Below are positions 1 through 7,750 of a DNA stretch of 64,000 nucleotides, piece after piece. The translations under genes were made by a program, and so were the position numbers. Source of the DNA: an uncultured Collinsella sp. (GTDB taxonomy: Bacteria; Actinomycetota; Coriobacteriia; Coriobacteriales; Coriobacteriaceae); assembly GCA_934630375.1 (NCBI GenBank), contig CAKTVQ010000003.1:62001-126000 (forward strand). The letters are read 5' to 3'. Below the pieces are notes generated by a model. The model was not told the origin of the DNA. It worked only from the letters and a program-made list of their open reading frames with translations, and did no database searches. Position 1 is the first letter of the stretch. Each line of letters starts with the position of its first letter.

Positions 1-2
1 GT

Positions 3-1319
3 CGCTGGCTCATCGCGAGCGGCTACGAGGTCACGTTCGCCCAGAACCTCACCGATGTCGATGACAAGATCATCAAGCGCGCCAACGAGCAGGGCCGCAC
101 GGCCGCCGAGGTCGCGACGGAGTTCTCGGACAAGTTCATCGGCGTCATGCGCGCCGCCAACGTGCTCGATCCCGATGTGCGCCCCCGCGCCACCAAGGAG
201 ATCGGCCCCATGATCGCCATGATCAAGACGCTTATCGAGCAGGGCCACGCTTACGCAGCCGATAACGGCGATGTGTACTTTGCCGTGCGCAGCGATCCCA
301 ACTACGGCCAAGTCTCGGGCCGCAATATCGATGACCTCATGGTGGGTGCGCGCATCGAGGAGAACGAGGACAAGAACGACCCGCTCGACTTTGCCCTGTG
401 GAAGGCCGCCAAGCCCGGCGAGCCCAGCTGGCCGAGCCCCTGGGGCGAGGGCCGTCCCGGTTGGCACACCGAGTGCGCCGCCATGGTGCATCGCTACTTG
501 GGCACTCCGATCGACATTCACGGCGGCGGCTCCGACCTTGCCTTCCCGCATCACGAGAACGAGTGCGCCCAGGCCACCTGCGCCTGGCACCAGGGCTTCT
601 CCAACACCTGGATGCACACGGGCATGCTGCTAGTAGACGGCGAGAAGATGTCCAAGTCGCTCGGCAACTTCTTTACGCTGGCCGAGGTCCTCGAGCAGCA
701 CTCCGCTGCCGCCCTGCGCCTGCTGATGCTGCAGACGAGCTATCGCTCGCCGCTCGACTTTTCCTGGGAGCGCCTGGAGGGTGCCGAGAACTCGCTCACG
801 CGTATCGCCGGTACGGTCGAGAACCTGCGCTGGGCCGCGAACCATGCGACGGCCGATGCCGATGAGGCAGCATCCGAGGCGTTTGCCGCCAAGGCCGCCG
901 AGACCCGTGCCACCTTTAAGGAGTGCATGGACGACGACTTTAACACCGCTGGTGCCATGGGTGCCGTCTTTGGCTTTGTGACCGAGTGCAACCAGTACCT
1001 GGAGCAGGCGGGCGACGCTGCCGACAAGGCCGCCGCGCTTGCCGCCGCCGACACGCTGGCCGAGTTGCTCGATACGTTTGGCGTCGAGCTTCCCGAGCCC
1101 AAGGTCGAGCTGCCGTTGGGCCTGCTGGGCGTTGCCGCCGGCCTGGTCGCCTACACGGGCGACGACGTGGACGAGGCGGCTTCCAAGATTCTCGAGGCCC
1201 GCGCCGAGGCCCGTGCCGCCAAGAACTGGGATCTGGCCGACGCCATCCGCGACCAGCTCAAGGACCTGGGCCTCACCATTGAGGATACGGCCGCTGGCAC
1301 CCGTATCAAATCCCTCTAA
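3..1319 (+). CDS. cysS: Cysteinyl-tRNA synthetase, 5' end cut by window edge
   Basis: Class I synthetase that charges tRNA-Cys in the cytoplasm. The frame is open from the first bases, so the start codon and HIGH motif are outside the window; about 438 residues are visible. Seen: the NLTDVDDKI segment at the left edge, the zinc-site region with Cys in WHTECA and His/Glu in FPHHENE, and the KMSKS loop near base 648. The C-terminal tRNA-binding helical domain is complete and ends in TAA. It is followed by 255 bases of nested hairpins and then rlmB. The cysS-rlmB-rae1 order matches the Bacillus cysS-mrnC-yacO-yacP cluster, but no mrnC (mini-RNase III) is found between cysS and rlmB. Confidence 0.97.
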   Translation, partial: RWLIASGYEVTFAQNLTDVDDKIIKRANEQGRTAAEVATEFSDKFIGVMRAANVLDPDVRPRATKEIGPMIAMIKTLIEQGHAYAADNGDVYFAVRSDPNYGQVSGRNIDDLMVGARIEENEDKNDPLDFALWKAAKPGEPSWPSPWGEGRPGWHTECAAMVHRYLGTPIDIHGGGSDLAFPHHENECAQATCAWHQGFSNTWMHTGMLLVDGEKMSKSLGNFFTLAEVLEQHSAAALRLLMLQTSYRSPLDFSWERLEGAENSLTRIAGTVENLRWAANHATADADEAASEAFAAKAAETRATFKECMDDDFNTAGAMGAVFGFVTECNQYLEQAGDAADKAAALAAADTLAELLDTFGVELPEPKVELPLGLLGVAAGLVAYTGDDVDEAASKILEARAEARAAKNWDLADAIRDQLKDLGLTIEDTAAGTRIKSL

Positions 1320-1326
1320 TCCCCGC

Positions 1327-1426
1327 GGGTTTCCCAAGCACCCGACCTTGCCGTTCAAGCCGTCGCTCGCGTACTCAAGTACGCGTCGCTCCTCTTTCAC
1401 GGCAATCTCGGGCACTTGGAAAACCC
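1327..1426. repeat. Nested hairpin repeat, family C (copy C1a)
   Basis: Imperfect 27-base inverted repeat, 1327-1353 against 1400-1426 (22 of 27 paired). It encloses a central hairpin GCGTAC-TCAA-GTACGC (1369-1384). The stem carries the internal loop ACCTTG opposite CAATCT that recurs in copies C1b, C2 and C3. It lies directly behind the cysS stop and may also end that transcript. Confidence 0.75.
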
Positions 1427-1430
1427 GTAC

Positions 1431-1531
1431 CGACCGCCCGAGCCACGGCACCTTGCCTTTCAATCGTCGGGCATGACCTCAAGGTCTATGCCCTTCCCTT
1501 TCAAGGCAATCTGCCGCACCTCGGGCGGTCG
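1431..1531. repeat. Nested hairpin repeat, family C (copy C1b)
   Basis: A 101-base nested palindrome. Outer arms are 1431-1442 and 1520-1531 (12 bp, perfect). The middle arms carry ACCTTG and CAATCTG. The inner hairpin is GGGCATGACC-TCAA-GGTCTATGCCC with one bulged base (1469-1493). The inner core is nearly the same in C2 and C3, while the arms differ. Confidence 0.8.
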
Positions 1532-1574
1532 ATCTATTTGTTTCGTTTGATAGTTGTATTTAGGAGGTCGCTTT

Positions 1575-2489
1575 ATGGCCGACAATCGCAAGCGTGCGCC
1601 TCGTGGCGGCAAGCAGGCCGCTTCTGGCTCGCGTCCGATTCGCCGCAATGATCGCGCTGCCGCTTCCAAGGGCCAGCGCGATCGCGCCCAGGCCGCACGT
1701 CCGCAGCGCGATCGCAACCGCGACGCTGTCCAGGCTCCCAAGGGCGAGTTTATCGAAGGCCGTCGTGCTGCCGCCGAGGCGCTACGCACTGGTTTTCCCA
1801 TCAAGTGCGCGCTCGTTGCCGAGGGTGGAGAGCGCGATGCCGCCTTGTCGCACCTGGTCGACGATCTCAACGCCGCGGGTGTCCGCATTAAGTATGTGCC
1901 GCGCGCGCAGCTCGACGCACTGTCGAGCCATGGCGCTCACCAGGGCATTGCGCTCGAGGTTGGCAACTTCCCCTATGCCGATGTCGCCGATATCCTCGAT
2001 CGCGCGGGTGACGGCCCGGCGCTTGTCGTGGTGCTCGACCACGTGACCGACGACGGCAACTTTGGCGCCATTGTGCGCTCCGCCGAGGTTGTGGGCGCGG
2101 CCGGCGTCGTCATTGCCAACAAGCGTGCCGCCGGTGTGACCGTCGGCAGCTACAAGACCTCAGCCGGTGCCGTCATGCACCTGCCTATCGCGCAGGTGCC
2201 CAATATCGCCCGTGCGCTCGACGACCTCAAGGCCGCTGGCTTTTGGGTGGGCGGTGCCTCCGAGCACGCCGAAGGCAGTTGCTGGGATGCTCCCTTCGAG
2301 GGCCGCGTGGCGCTCGTCATGGGTTCCGAAGGCGATGGTATCTCGCGCCTGGTGCTCGAGAAATGCGACTTTTTGACCAAGCTTCCTCAGCGCGGCATGA
2401 CCGAGAGCCTCAACGTTGCTCAGGCGACCACGGCGCTGTGCTTTGAGTGGCTGCGCCGCAACGCCAGCGAGCTCATGGGGGAGGAGTAG
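1575..2489 (+). CDS. rlmB: 23S rRNA Gm2251-type 2'-O-methyltransferase, SpoU/TrmH family
   Basis: SAM-dependent ribose methyltransferase of the TrmH/SpoU family, most likely acting on 23S rRNA. The ATG at 1575 is chosen because AGGAGG sits 7 bases upstream; the product is 304 residues. The first ~60 residues are Arg/Lys/Ala-rich and probably bind RNA. A substrate-binding L30e-like segment follows (EGRRAAAEAL...), then the knotted methyltransferase domain with motif 1 NFGAIVRSA, motif 2 VMGSEGDGI and motif 3 MTESLNVAQA. It is 3 bases from rae1, so the two are co-transcribed. A TrmH paralogue with another rRNA target cannot be fully excluded, but the neighbours favour RlmB. Confidence 0.93.
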   Translation: MADNRKRAPRGGKQAASGSRPIRRNDRAAASKGQRDRAQAARPQRDRNRDAVQAPKGEFIEGRRAAAEALRTGFPIKCALVAEGGERDAALSHLVDDLNAAGVRIKYVPRAQLDALSSHGAHQGIALEVGNFPYADVADILDRAGDGPALVVVLDHVTDDGNFGAIVRSAEVVGAAGVVIANKRAAGVTVGSYKTSAGAVMHLPIAQVPNIARALDDLKAAGFWVGGASEHAEGSCWDAPFEGRVALVMGSEGDGISRLVLEKCDFLTKLPQRGMTESLNVAQATTALCFEWLRRNASELMGEE

Positions 2490-2492
2490 CGC

Positions 2493-3170
2493 ATGTCCAA
2501 GAAGAACCGTGCCAAGTCCAAGGCCAAGCGCTTTGGCGAGGGCTCGGCCAAGCCGATTGTGTCGGCCGCGACCTACGGCGTGGGCGGCAATGCGTTTGCA
2601 CAGGCCATCGCCGACCCAGTCTCGACGGTGCACTCCAACAAGCCCGAGCTGCTGGTGGTCGACGGTTACAACGTGATCCACTGCACGCCGCGCTACGAAA
2701 AGCTCGTGTACGACCATTCCGACGATCCATACTCCAGTGACGTTCACGATATGGCGCGCACCGCCCTCATCAACGACGTCGCCGCCTTTGCCCAGGGCCG
2801 CTACGAGGCCGTGATCGTGTTCGACGGCGCGGGCAATATCTCCAACGAGCGCCCCAACCTGCCGGCCCGCGGCGTGCGCATCGAGTTTTCGCCGACGGGC
2901 GTCTCTGCCGATACCGTGGTGCAAAAGCTCTGCATCGAGGCGCGCGAGGAAGGCCGCGCGTGCTCCGTGGTGTCGAGCGACGGCACGATCCAAGCCGTCG
3001 TCATGGGCAAGGGCGTTACGCGCATCTCGAGCCGTATGCTGGTGGACGAGATCAAACAGATTGATAACGACGTTCATGAGGCAGAGGAGGCTCCGCAGAT
3101 CAAGATGACTCTGGGCAGCCGCCTGAGCCCCGATGCCCTGGCCAAGCTCAAGGCCCTGCGCGGGAGGTAG
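2493..3170 (+). CDS. rae1: NYN/PIN-like ribosome-associated endoribonuclease (YacP/Rae1 family)
   Basis: 225 residues. The first ~50 are basic and low-complexity. The NYN domain follows, with the start LLVVDGYNVIH, the acidic position in VIVFDGAGN, and the SSDGTIQ segment near the C terminus; these are the family's metal-binding acidic positions. In Bacillus, Rae1 enters the ribosomal A site and cleaves certain mRNAs. The role here is inferred from the family and from synteny downstream of rlmB. The start ATG is 3 bases behind the rlmB stop, with GGGGGAGGAG overlapping the rlmB end as ribosome binding site. Confidence 0.85.
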   Translation: MSKKNRAKSKAKRFGEGSAKPIVSAATYGVGGNAFAQAIADPVSTVHSNKPELLVVDGYNVIHCTPRYEKLVYDHSDDPYSSDVHDMARTALINDVAAFAQGRYEAVIVFDGAGNISNERPNLPARGVRIEFSPTGVSADTVVQKLCIEAREEGRACSVVSSDGTIQAVVMGKGVTRISSRMLVDEIKQIDNDVHEAEEAPQIKMTLGSRLSPDALAKLKALRGR

Positions 3171-3201
3171 GGGATTATCCATAGAGACCCATTTCCCAAT
3201 T

Positions 3202-3250
3202 GGCCAGCCTGTTGATTTGTAATCAATGGGCTGCGGGTTGGCATCGCCAG
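3202..3250 (+). pseudogene. Degenerate tRNA-Thr(UGU)-like fragment
   Basis: The block matches the anticodon arm, variable region and T-arm start of the intact tRNA-Thr at 3394. The shared string TGATTTGTAATCA is followed by TGGG-TGC-GGTT with a few substitutions. A GCCAG resembling the acceptor start precedes it, but the D-arm is missing and the 3' acceptor cannot close. It is probably a decayed partial duplicate. Confidence 0.65.
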
Positions 3251-3297
3251 AACGAATAGTTTCTTGTTTTGGCGAACAGATAAAACTATTCGTTCTG
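3248..3297. repeat. Perfect 15-bp inverted repeat
   Basis: CAGAACGAATAGTTT (3248-3262) is the exact reverse complement of 3283-3297, around a 20-base loop. It has no T-run, so it is not a standard terminator. It sits between the tRNA fragment and the intact tRNA-Thr. Confidence 0.75.
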
Positions 3298-3393
3298 ACG
3301 AAGAGTTTTGAGATGTGGTCGGTCAAAGGGTCTGTTGCGCCTCGTCAGCAATTCCTTTATTCTTAATTGGCTTCGCGCGAAAGCGCCAAGTGT

Positions 3394-3468
3394 GCCAGTG
3401 TGGCGCAACGGTAGCGCAACTGATTTGTAATCAGTGGGTTGCAGGTTCGATTCCTGTCACTGGCTCCA
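3394..3468 (+). tRNA. tRNA-Thr(UGU)
   Basis: Full cloverleaf: acceptor GCCAGTG/CACTGGC, D-arm GCGC/GCGC, anticodon stem ACTGA/TCAGT around TTTGTAA (anticodon TGT), T-arm, and encoded CCA at 3466-3468. It reads ACA codons. In E. coli a Thr tRNA likewise opens the tRNA-tufB operon. Confidence 0.95.
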
Positions 3469-3477
3469 TGAGAGTTT

Positions 3478-3518
3478 CGGGCTCTGTCCCCCTGTGGGAC
3501 AGAGCCCGTTTCTTTTTT
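3478..3518 (+). terminator. Intrinsic terminator after tRNA-Thr(UGU)
   Basis: 13-bp perfect stem 3478-3490/3496-3508, loop CCTGT, then TTTCTTTTTT. It separates this tRNA from the downstream tRNA-tuf genes. Confidence 0.92.
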
Positions 3519-3560
3519 GTCGATAAGTCGGCGGGTTTGGCGCAACCTAGCTTCAGGTTT

Positions 3561-3697
3561 GTCTCGATCTGTAACAAGAAGGGGCGGAAAACCGTTCTTA
3601 CTGTTACAGATTGAGACGTAAGCTGGGGTCTCTGCGAAACATCTCGATCTGTAACAGATAGGGGAGAAAATGTTCTCTAAATGTTACAGATTGAGAC
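3561..3697. repeat. Two tandem hairpins with the same arms (family D)
   Basis: Copy 1 pairs GTCTCGATCTGTAAC (3561-3575) with 3603-3617. Copy 2 pairs ATCTCGATCTGTAACA (3641-3656) with 3682-3697. Each arm pair has one G-T. The interiors differ in sequence but both contain GGGG followed by a small inner hairpin. No coding frame is supported here. Confidence 0.82.
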
Positions 3698-3750
3698 AAA
3701 GGCGGGAACGAACCCAGCCGTTCACCTTGGGCGTGGATTATCGGACGAAC

Positions 3751-3872
3751 GAGCGTGGAAAATCTCCCGCTTAGTGAATGAACGTGGATAATCTGCCACT
3801 TTGGCCTTGGGGGCACGCCAAAAGTGGGAGATTATCCACGTTCGATTTCAAACGGAAGAAAATCCACGCTCG
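3751..3872. repeat. Large nested palindrome with GTGGATAATC arms
   Basis: 3781-3805 is complementary to 3817-3842 (about 24 bp with one bulge). Looser outer arms contain GAGCGTGGA (3751) and TCCACGCTC (3862). Similar strings (GTGGATTATC at 3733, ATTATCC at 3175) lie nearby. The stretch 3873-4086 downstream shows no gene. Confidence 0.75.
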
Positions 3873-4086
3873 ATTCTGACGCGGAAGCTCGATCTTGACC
3901 TATATATAGGTGCAAATAAGCCGTTATCGAAGTTCGATCCTGAAGGTGTACTCCACTACACCAAAGTGTTCCCTCGGGAAATGTCACCAGTGCAGCTAAA
4001 TCCACCGTCCTTCATATCCAAACTCAATAAAACCGCAGGTCAAAGGTATATAGATACGCCCGGCACCGTGTATCTAGAGGTTTTCG

Positions 4087-4116
4087 TTGACAGCCCCCAA
4101 GGTTGCATCGTATTAT
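4087..4116 (+). promoter_or_regulatory. Promoter of the tRNA-Tyr/Thr/Met-tuf unit
   Basis: TTGACA (4087-4092), an 18-base spacer, then TATTAT (4111-4116). This is a near-consensus housekeeping promoter 62 bases before tRNA-Tyr. Confidence 0.8.
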
Positions 4117-4178
4117 CTTTTTCGTTCGCGGGGGCGGCGGTCCAAAAGACCAAAGAACCTGCGGATACTTGAACGATT

Positions 4179-4260
4179 GGGAGTTTGCCCGAGTGGTTAA
4201 TGGGGACGGGCTGTAAACCCGTTGGCTCTGCCTACATAGGTTCGAATCCTATAGCTCCCA
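4179..4260 (+). tRNA. tRNA-Tyr(GUA)
   Basis: Class II tRNA with a long variable arm. Acceptor GGGAGTT/AGCTCCC with one T-G pair, anticodon loop CTGTAAA (anticodon GTA), discriminator A. The 3' CCA is not encoded (CCC follows). Confidence 0.94.
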
Positions 4261-4270
4261 CCCGTCAAGT

Positions 4271-4346
4271 GCCTGTATAGCTCAGTCGGTAGAGCACTTC
4301 GTTGGTAACGAAGAGGTCACCAGTTCAAGTCTGGTTGCAGGCTCCA
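4271..4346 (+). tRNA. tRNA-Thr(GGU)
   Basis: Acceptor GCCTGTA/TGCAGGC, anticodon stem CTTCG/CGAAG around TTGGTAA (anticodon GGT), encoded CCA at 4344-4346. It reads ACC/ACU and is the second Thr isoacceptor in this locus. Confidence 0.95.
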
Positions 4347-4349
4347 TCC

Positions 4350-4426
4350 GGCGGTGTAGCTCAGTTGGTTAGAGCACACGGTTCATACCCGTGGCGTCAC
4401 TGGTTCGAATCCAGTCACCGCTACCA
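4350..4426 (+). tRNA. tRNA-Met(CAU), elongator type
   Basis: Acceptor GGCGGTG/CACCGCT (G-T at the first pair), anticodon stem CACGG/CCGTG around TTCATAC (anticodon CAT), encoded CCA. The anticodon stem lacks the three consecutive G-C pairs typical of initiator tRNA, so the elongator type is preferred. Confidence 0.88.
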
Positions 4427-4437
4427 TAGGTAACACG

Positions 4438-4468
4438 GTGGCTTCTCAATAGTATGTTGAGAGGCCAC
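4438..4468 (+). promoter_or_regulatory. Hairpin in the tuf leader
   Basis: 12-bp stem with one G-T (4438-4449/4457-4468) and no T-run, between tRNA-Met and tuf. It may be a processing or attenuation element. A weak TATAAA at 4474-4479 has no matching -35 box. Confidence 0.5.
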
Positions 4469-4522
4469 TATGGTATAAAGGCAAAGTCCCGTCCGGGGAC
4501 GACCTGTTTAGAGGAGGGCTTT

Positions 4523-5713
4523 ATGGCCAAAGAGAAGTTTGAGCGCACTAAGCCGCATGTTAACATCGGCACCATTGGTCACGTCGACCACGGCAAGACC
4601 ACGCTGACCGCTGCCATCACCAAGGTTCTCTCCGAGACCGAGGGCTGCAAGGCTGACTTCACTGCGTTCGAGAACATCGACAAGGCTCCCGAGGAGCGCG
4701 AGCGCGGCATTACGATCTCCGTCTCCCACGTCGAGTACGAGACTGCTGCCCGTCACTACGCTCACGTTGACTGCCCGGGCCACGCTGACTACGTCAAGAA
4801 CATGATCTCCGGTGCTGCTCAGATGGACGGCGCTATCCTGGTCATCGCCGCTACCGACGGCCCCATGGCTCAGACCCGCGAGCACATCCTGCTCGCCCGT
4901 CAGGTCGGCGTTCCCTACATCGTCGTCTTCCTGAACAAGTGCGACATGGTCGACGATGACGAGCTCATCGACCTCGTCGAGATGGAGACCCGTGAGCTCC
5001 TCTCCGAGTACGATTTCCCCGGCGACGACATCCCCGTCATTCGTGGTTCCGCTCTGGGCGCTCTCGAGGGCGACGCCAAGTGGATGGACGCTATCCGCGA
5101 GCTTATGAACGCCGTCGACGAGTACATCCCGACGCCTGCTCGTAACAACGACCTCCCGTTCCTGATGGCCGTTGAGGACGTTATGACCATCTCCGGCCGT
5201 GGTACCGTTGCTACCGGCCGTGTCGAGCGCGGTGAGCTCAAGCTCAACGAGCCCGTCGAGATCGTCGGCATCAAGGATACCCAGAACACCGTTGTTACCG
5301 GTATCGAGATGTTCCGTAAGTCCATGGACTTCTGCGAGGCTGGCGACAACGTCGGTCTGCTGCTCCGCGGCATCAAGCGCGAGGACATCGAGCGCGGCCA
5401 GGTTCTCTGCAAGCCCGGTTCGGTTACCCCGCACACCAAGTTCACCGGCGAGATCTACGTTCTGACCAAGGAGGAGGGCGGCCGTCACACCCCGTTCTTC
5501 GATGGTTATCGTCCTCAGTTCTACTTCCGTACCACCGACGTTACCGGTACGGTCAAGCTCCCCGAGGGCACCGAGATGGCTATGCCTGGTGACCACATCA
5601 CCATCGAGGGCGACCTCATCCACCCGATCGCCATGGAGGAGGGCCTGCGCTTCGCTATCCGCGAGGGTGGCCACACCGTCGGTTCGGGCATCGTCTCCAC
5701 GATCATTGAGTAA
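4523..5713 (+). CDS. tuf: Elongation factor Tu
   Basis: GTPase that delivers aminoacyl-tRNA to the ribosomal A site. ATG at 4523 with GAGGAGGG 6 bases upstream; 396 residues, the usual length. G motifs visible: GHVDHGKTT (P-loop), DCPGHADY (switch II), NKCDM (guanine specificity), then beta-barrel domains 2 and 3. It lies behind three tRNA genes and before rpmG-tRNA-Trp-secE-nusG, the tufB arrangement of E. coli; no tuf is present beside fusA at 53594. A strong terminator follows. Confidence 0.98.
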   Translation: MAKEKFERTKPHVNIGTIGHVDHGKTTLTAAITKVLSETEGCKADFTAFENIDKAPEERERGITISVSHVEYETAARHYAHVDCPGHADYVKNMISGAAQMDGAILVIAATDGPMAQTREHILLARQVGVPYIVVFLNKCDMVDDDELIDLVEMETRELLSEYDFPGDDIPVIRGSALGALEGDAKWMDAIRELMNAVDEYIPTPARNNDLPFLMAVEDVMTISGRGTVATGRVERGELKLNEPVEIVGIKDTQNTVVTGIEMFRKSMDFCEAGDNVGLLLRGIKREDIERGQVLCKPGSVTPHTKFTGEIYVLTKEEGGRHTPFFDGYRPQFYFRTTDVTGTVKLPEGTEMAMPGDHITIEGDLIHPIAMEEGLRFAIREGGHTVGSGIVSTIIE

Positions 5714-5740
5714 ATTAGCTCTTTGATATAGCTGACTTAG

Positions 5741-5775
5741 AGAACCCGGCACTTATATGGGTGCCGGGTTCTTTT
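5741..5775 (+). terminator. Intrinsic terminator of tuf
   Basis: 12-bp perfect stem 5741-5752/5761-5772, loop TTATATGG, followed by TTT within TTCTTTTCTG. Confidence 0.88.
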
Positions 5776-5917
5776 CTGCAATGGATATTGAGCCGTTGCT
5801 GGTGTCGAGAGGATCGATAATGGTCCTGGATGCACCGTCGATTAGCTCTCGATGGCTTCATTGATGTGTTCCAAATATGAATGGATCCACCGAGAACCAA
5901 TTGACTCGAGGTTTTCA

Positions 5918-5945
5918 TTGACAGCACTTACGTGGAGCTGATAAA
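5918..5945 (+). promoter_or_regulatory. Candidate promoter of rpmG-tRNA-Trp-secE-nusG
   Basis: TTGACA (5918-5923), 16-base spacer, GATAAA (5940-5945), 47 bases before rpmG. Confidence 0.65.
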
Positions 5946-5992
5946 GTAACAACTCGTGCCCGTACGGGGCGGAAATGAAAGGTTCAGGATAC

Positions 5993-6142
5993 ATGCGTAC
6001 TCTAGTTACTCTTGCGTGCACTGAGTGCAAGCGCCGCAACTATACGACCACCAAGAACAAGTCGACCATGCCTGATCGTATGGAGATTAAGAAGTATTGC
6101 CCCTGGTGCCGTCACCACACGCTGCACAAAGAGACTCGCTAG
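5993..6142 (+). CDS. rpmG: 50S ribosomal protein L33, zinc-binding form
   Basis: 49-residue large-subunit protein. Translation from ATG 5993 gives [19 protein letters not shown] and ends KETR before TAG. Two CxxC pairs (CTEC and CPWC) form a zinc ribbon, so this is the zinc-containing paralogue type. AGGA lies 3 bases upstream and GAAAGG further up. It is directly followed by tRNA-Trp and secE, as in many Gram-positive genomes. Confidence 0.95.
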   Translation: MRTLVTLACTECKRRNYTTTKNKSTMPDRMEIKKYCPWCRHHTLHKETR

Positions 6143-6155
6143 TCTCTAGTCACAT

Positions 6156-6231
6156 ACGCCAGTAGTTCAATTGGTAGAGCATCGGTCTCCAAAACCGAGT
6201 GTTGAGGGTTCGAGTCCTTCCTGGCGTGCCA
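6156..6231 (+). tRNA. tRNA-Trp(CCA)
   Basis: Acceptor ACGCCAG/CTGGCGT, anticodon stem CGGT/ACCG around CTCCAAA (anticodon CCA), discriminator G, encoded CCA (6229-6231). It lies between rpmG and secE. Confidence 0.95.
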
Positions 6232-6240
6232 GTCATTATT

Positions 6241-6268
6241 CCGTAAGCTCCCAATTGGGGGCTTACGG
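6241..6268 (+). terminator. Hairpin between tRNA-Trp and secE
   Basis: 12-bp stem with one wobble (6241-6252/6257-6268), loop AATT, followed only by TTTA. It is probably a weak terminator or attenuator in front of secE-nusG. Confidence 0.6.
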
Positions 6269-6307
6269 TTTACTCATGTATAAGCGCATTGCGCGGAGGT
6301 AACCCAA

Positions 6308-6646
6308 ATGGCCAACAAGAAGAACAAGAAGAAGGCTCAGCAGCAGGCGCCTGCCAACAACGCTGCCGCCAACTCCAAGGTTGAGGCCAAGAAGGCCGTT
6401 GCCAAGAAGAACGAGAAGGCTGCGAAGTCCAAGAAGAACGAGAAGCCTGGTTTCTTCGCCCGCACCAAGAAGTATTTCGCTTCGGTCAAGTCCGAGATGA
6501 AGCGTGTCACGTGGCCCGATAAGAAGGAGCTCGTGAACTACTCGGTTGTCGTTTGCGCTTCTCTGATCGTCGTCGGCGTCGTCATCGCTCTGCTCGATGC
6601 TGGCTTTGGCGAGGCTCTTGCTCTGTTCTCTGGATTGAGGGGCTAA
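6308..6646 (+). CDS. secE: Preprotein translocase subunit SecE
   Basis: Small essential clamp subunit of the SecYEG channel. 112 residues. The first ~45 are a Lys/Ala/Asn-rich low-complexity cytoplasmic extension. The conserved SecE core follows: FFARTKKYFASVKSEMK, then RVTWPDKKEL, then one membrane helix (about residues 79-97). GGAGG lies 7 bases before the ATG. nusG begins 3 bases after the stop, giving the conserved secE-nusG pair. Confidence 0.96.
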   Translation: MANKKNKKKAQQQAPANNAAANSKVEAKKAVAKKNEKAAKSKKNEKPGFFARTKKYFASVKSEMKRVTWPDKKELVNYSVVVCASLIVVGVVIALLDAGFGEALALFSGLRG

Positions 6647-6649
6647 ACC

Positions 6650-7186
6650 ATGTCTAAGCGTTGGTACGTCGTTCACACTTACTCTGGATACGAGAACCGC
6701 GTTAAGTCCGATCTCGAGCATCGCATCGAGACCATGGGCATGCAGGACCGTATCTTTGATATCGAGATTCCTATGGAGCGCGTCACCGAGATTAAAGAGG
6801 GTGGCAAGCGTGAGACCAAGGATTCCAAGATTTTCCCGGGTTATGTCCTGGTCCGCATGGAGATGGATGACGATGCTTGGACGTGCGTTCGTAACACGCC
6901 TGGCGTCACCGGTTTCCTAGGCGGCAACGGTAAGCCCGCTCCGCTTTCCCGCGACGAGTACAACAAGATGACTCGTCGTCCCGGTAAGGGCGATTCGCCC
7001 AAGCGCACCTCGGTTGATATTCAGGTCGGCACGTCCGTCCGCGTCACCGATGGCCCGCTTACCGACTTTGATGGCAAGGTCTCCGAGGTTAACACCGAGG
7101 CTGGCAAGCTCAAGGTCACGCTGATGATCTTTGGCCGCGAGACGCCGGTCGAGCTCGACTTTAACCAGGTCGCTGTCATCGCTTAA
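6650..7186 (+). CDS. nusG: Transcription termination/antitermination factor NusG
   Basis: RNA polymerase-associated elongation factor. 178 residues. The N-terminal NGN domain starts WYVVHTYSGYENRV and includes FPGYVLV. A short linker leads to the C-terminal KOW domain VRVTDGPLTDFDGKVSEV. Length is normal, without the inserted domain of some thermophiles. It is coupled to secE and upstream of rplK-rplA. Confidence 0.97.
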   Translation: MSKRWYVVHTYSGYENRVKSDLEHRIETMGMQDRIFDIEIPMERVTEIKEGGKRETKDSKIFPGYVLVRMEMDDDAWTCVRNTPGVTGFLGGNGKPAPLSRDEYNKMTRRPGKGDSPKRTSVDIQVGTSVRVTDGPLTDFDGKVSEVNTEAGKLKVTLMIFGRETPVELDFNQVAVIA

Positions 7187-7306
7187 GTTTTCGTCCGTTC
7201 GCGCGAGCGTGCTTCTTCTGTGACTGCTCATCTCAGGAGTGCTTCTAACACGTGCGTGCTTACGATATAGCAAGTACTTCACACTCGTGATTCGAAAGGA
7301 ATGACC

Positions 7307-7735
7307 ATGGCTGAGAAGAAGGTTGCCAACGTCATTAAGCTCCAGATTCCTGCTGGTGCCGCTAACCCCGCTCCTCCCGTCGGCCCCGCCCTGGGCGCTG
7401 CTGGCGTGAACATCATGCAGTTCTGCCAGGCTTTTAACGCCGAGACGCAGGACAAGAAGGGCGACATCATCCCCGTTGAGATCTCTGTCTACGAGGATAA
7501 GTCCTTCTCCTTCATCACCAAGACCCCGCCGGCGGCTCACCTCATCAAGAAGGAGCTGAACCTCAAGTCTGGTTCCGCTAAGCCCCAGGCCGACAAGGTC
7601 GGTCAGCTCTCCCAGGAGCAGCTCACCAAGATCGCCGAGATCAAGATGCCGGATCTCAATGCCAACGACATCGACGCCGCCAAGAAGATCATCGCCGGTA
7701 CCGCCCGTTCCATGGGCGTCACTATCGCTGAGTAG
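7307..7735 (+). CDS. rplK: 50S ribosomal protein L11
   Basis: Component of the GTPase-associated centre with L10/L12. 142 residues. It contains the Pro-rich N-terminal segment [13 protein letters not shown] and the rRNA-binding C-terminal domain ending GTARSMGV. Of two in-frame ATGs (7301, 7307), the second is chosen because GAAAGGA then lies 6 bases upstream. A hairpin separates it from rplA. Confidence 0.97.
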   Translation: MAEKKVANVIKLQIPAGAANPAPPVGPALGAAGVNIMQFCQAFNAETQDKKGDIIPVEISVYEDKSFSFITKTPPAAHLIKKELNLKSGSAKPQADKVGQLSQEQLTKIAEIKMPDLNANDIDAAKKIIAGTARSMGVTIAE

Positions 7736-7750
7736 CGATTTATTTAGGTA

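Noticed and set aside
3561-3697. Repeats at 3561 and 3641 considered as a CRISPR remnant
   Set aside because: Only two units, each a hairpin with inverted arms rather than direct repeats with spacers, and no cas genes.
3801-4172. A 123-codon open frame in the tRNA-tuf gap
   Set aside because: It starts inside a palindrome arm, has no ribosome site, and its codons do not match local usage; the promoter of the tRNA operon lies inside it.
4474-4479. TATAAA as a separate tuf promoter
   Set aside because: No -35 at suitable distance; the upstream tRNA promoter at 4087 explains expression.
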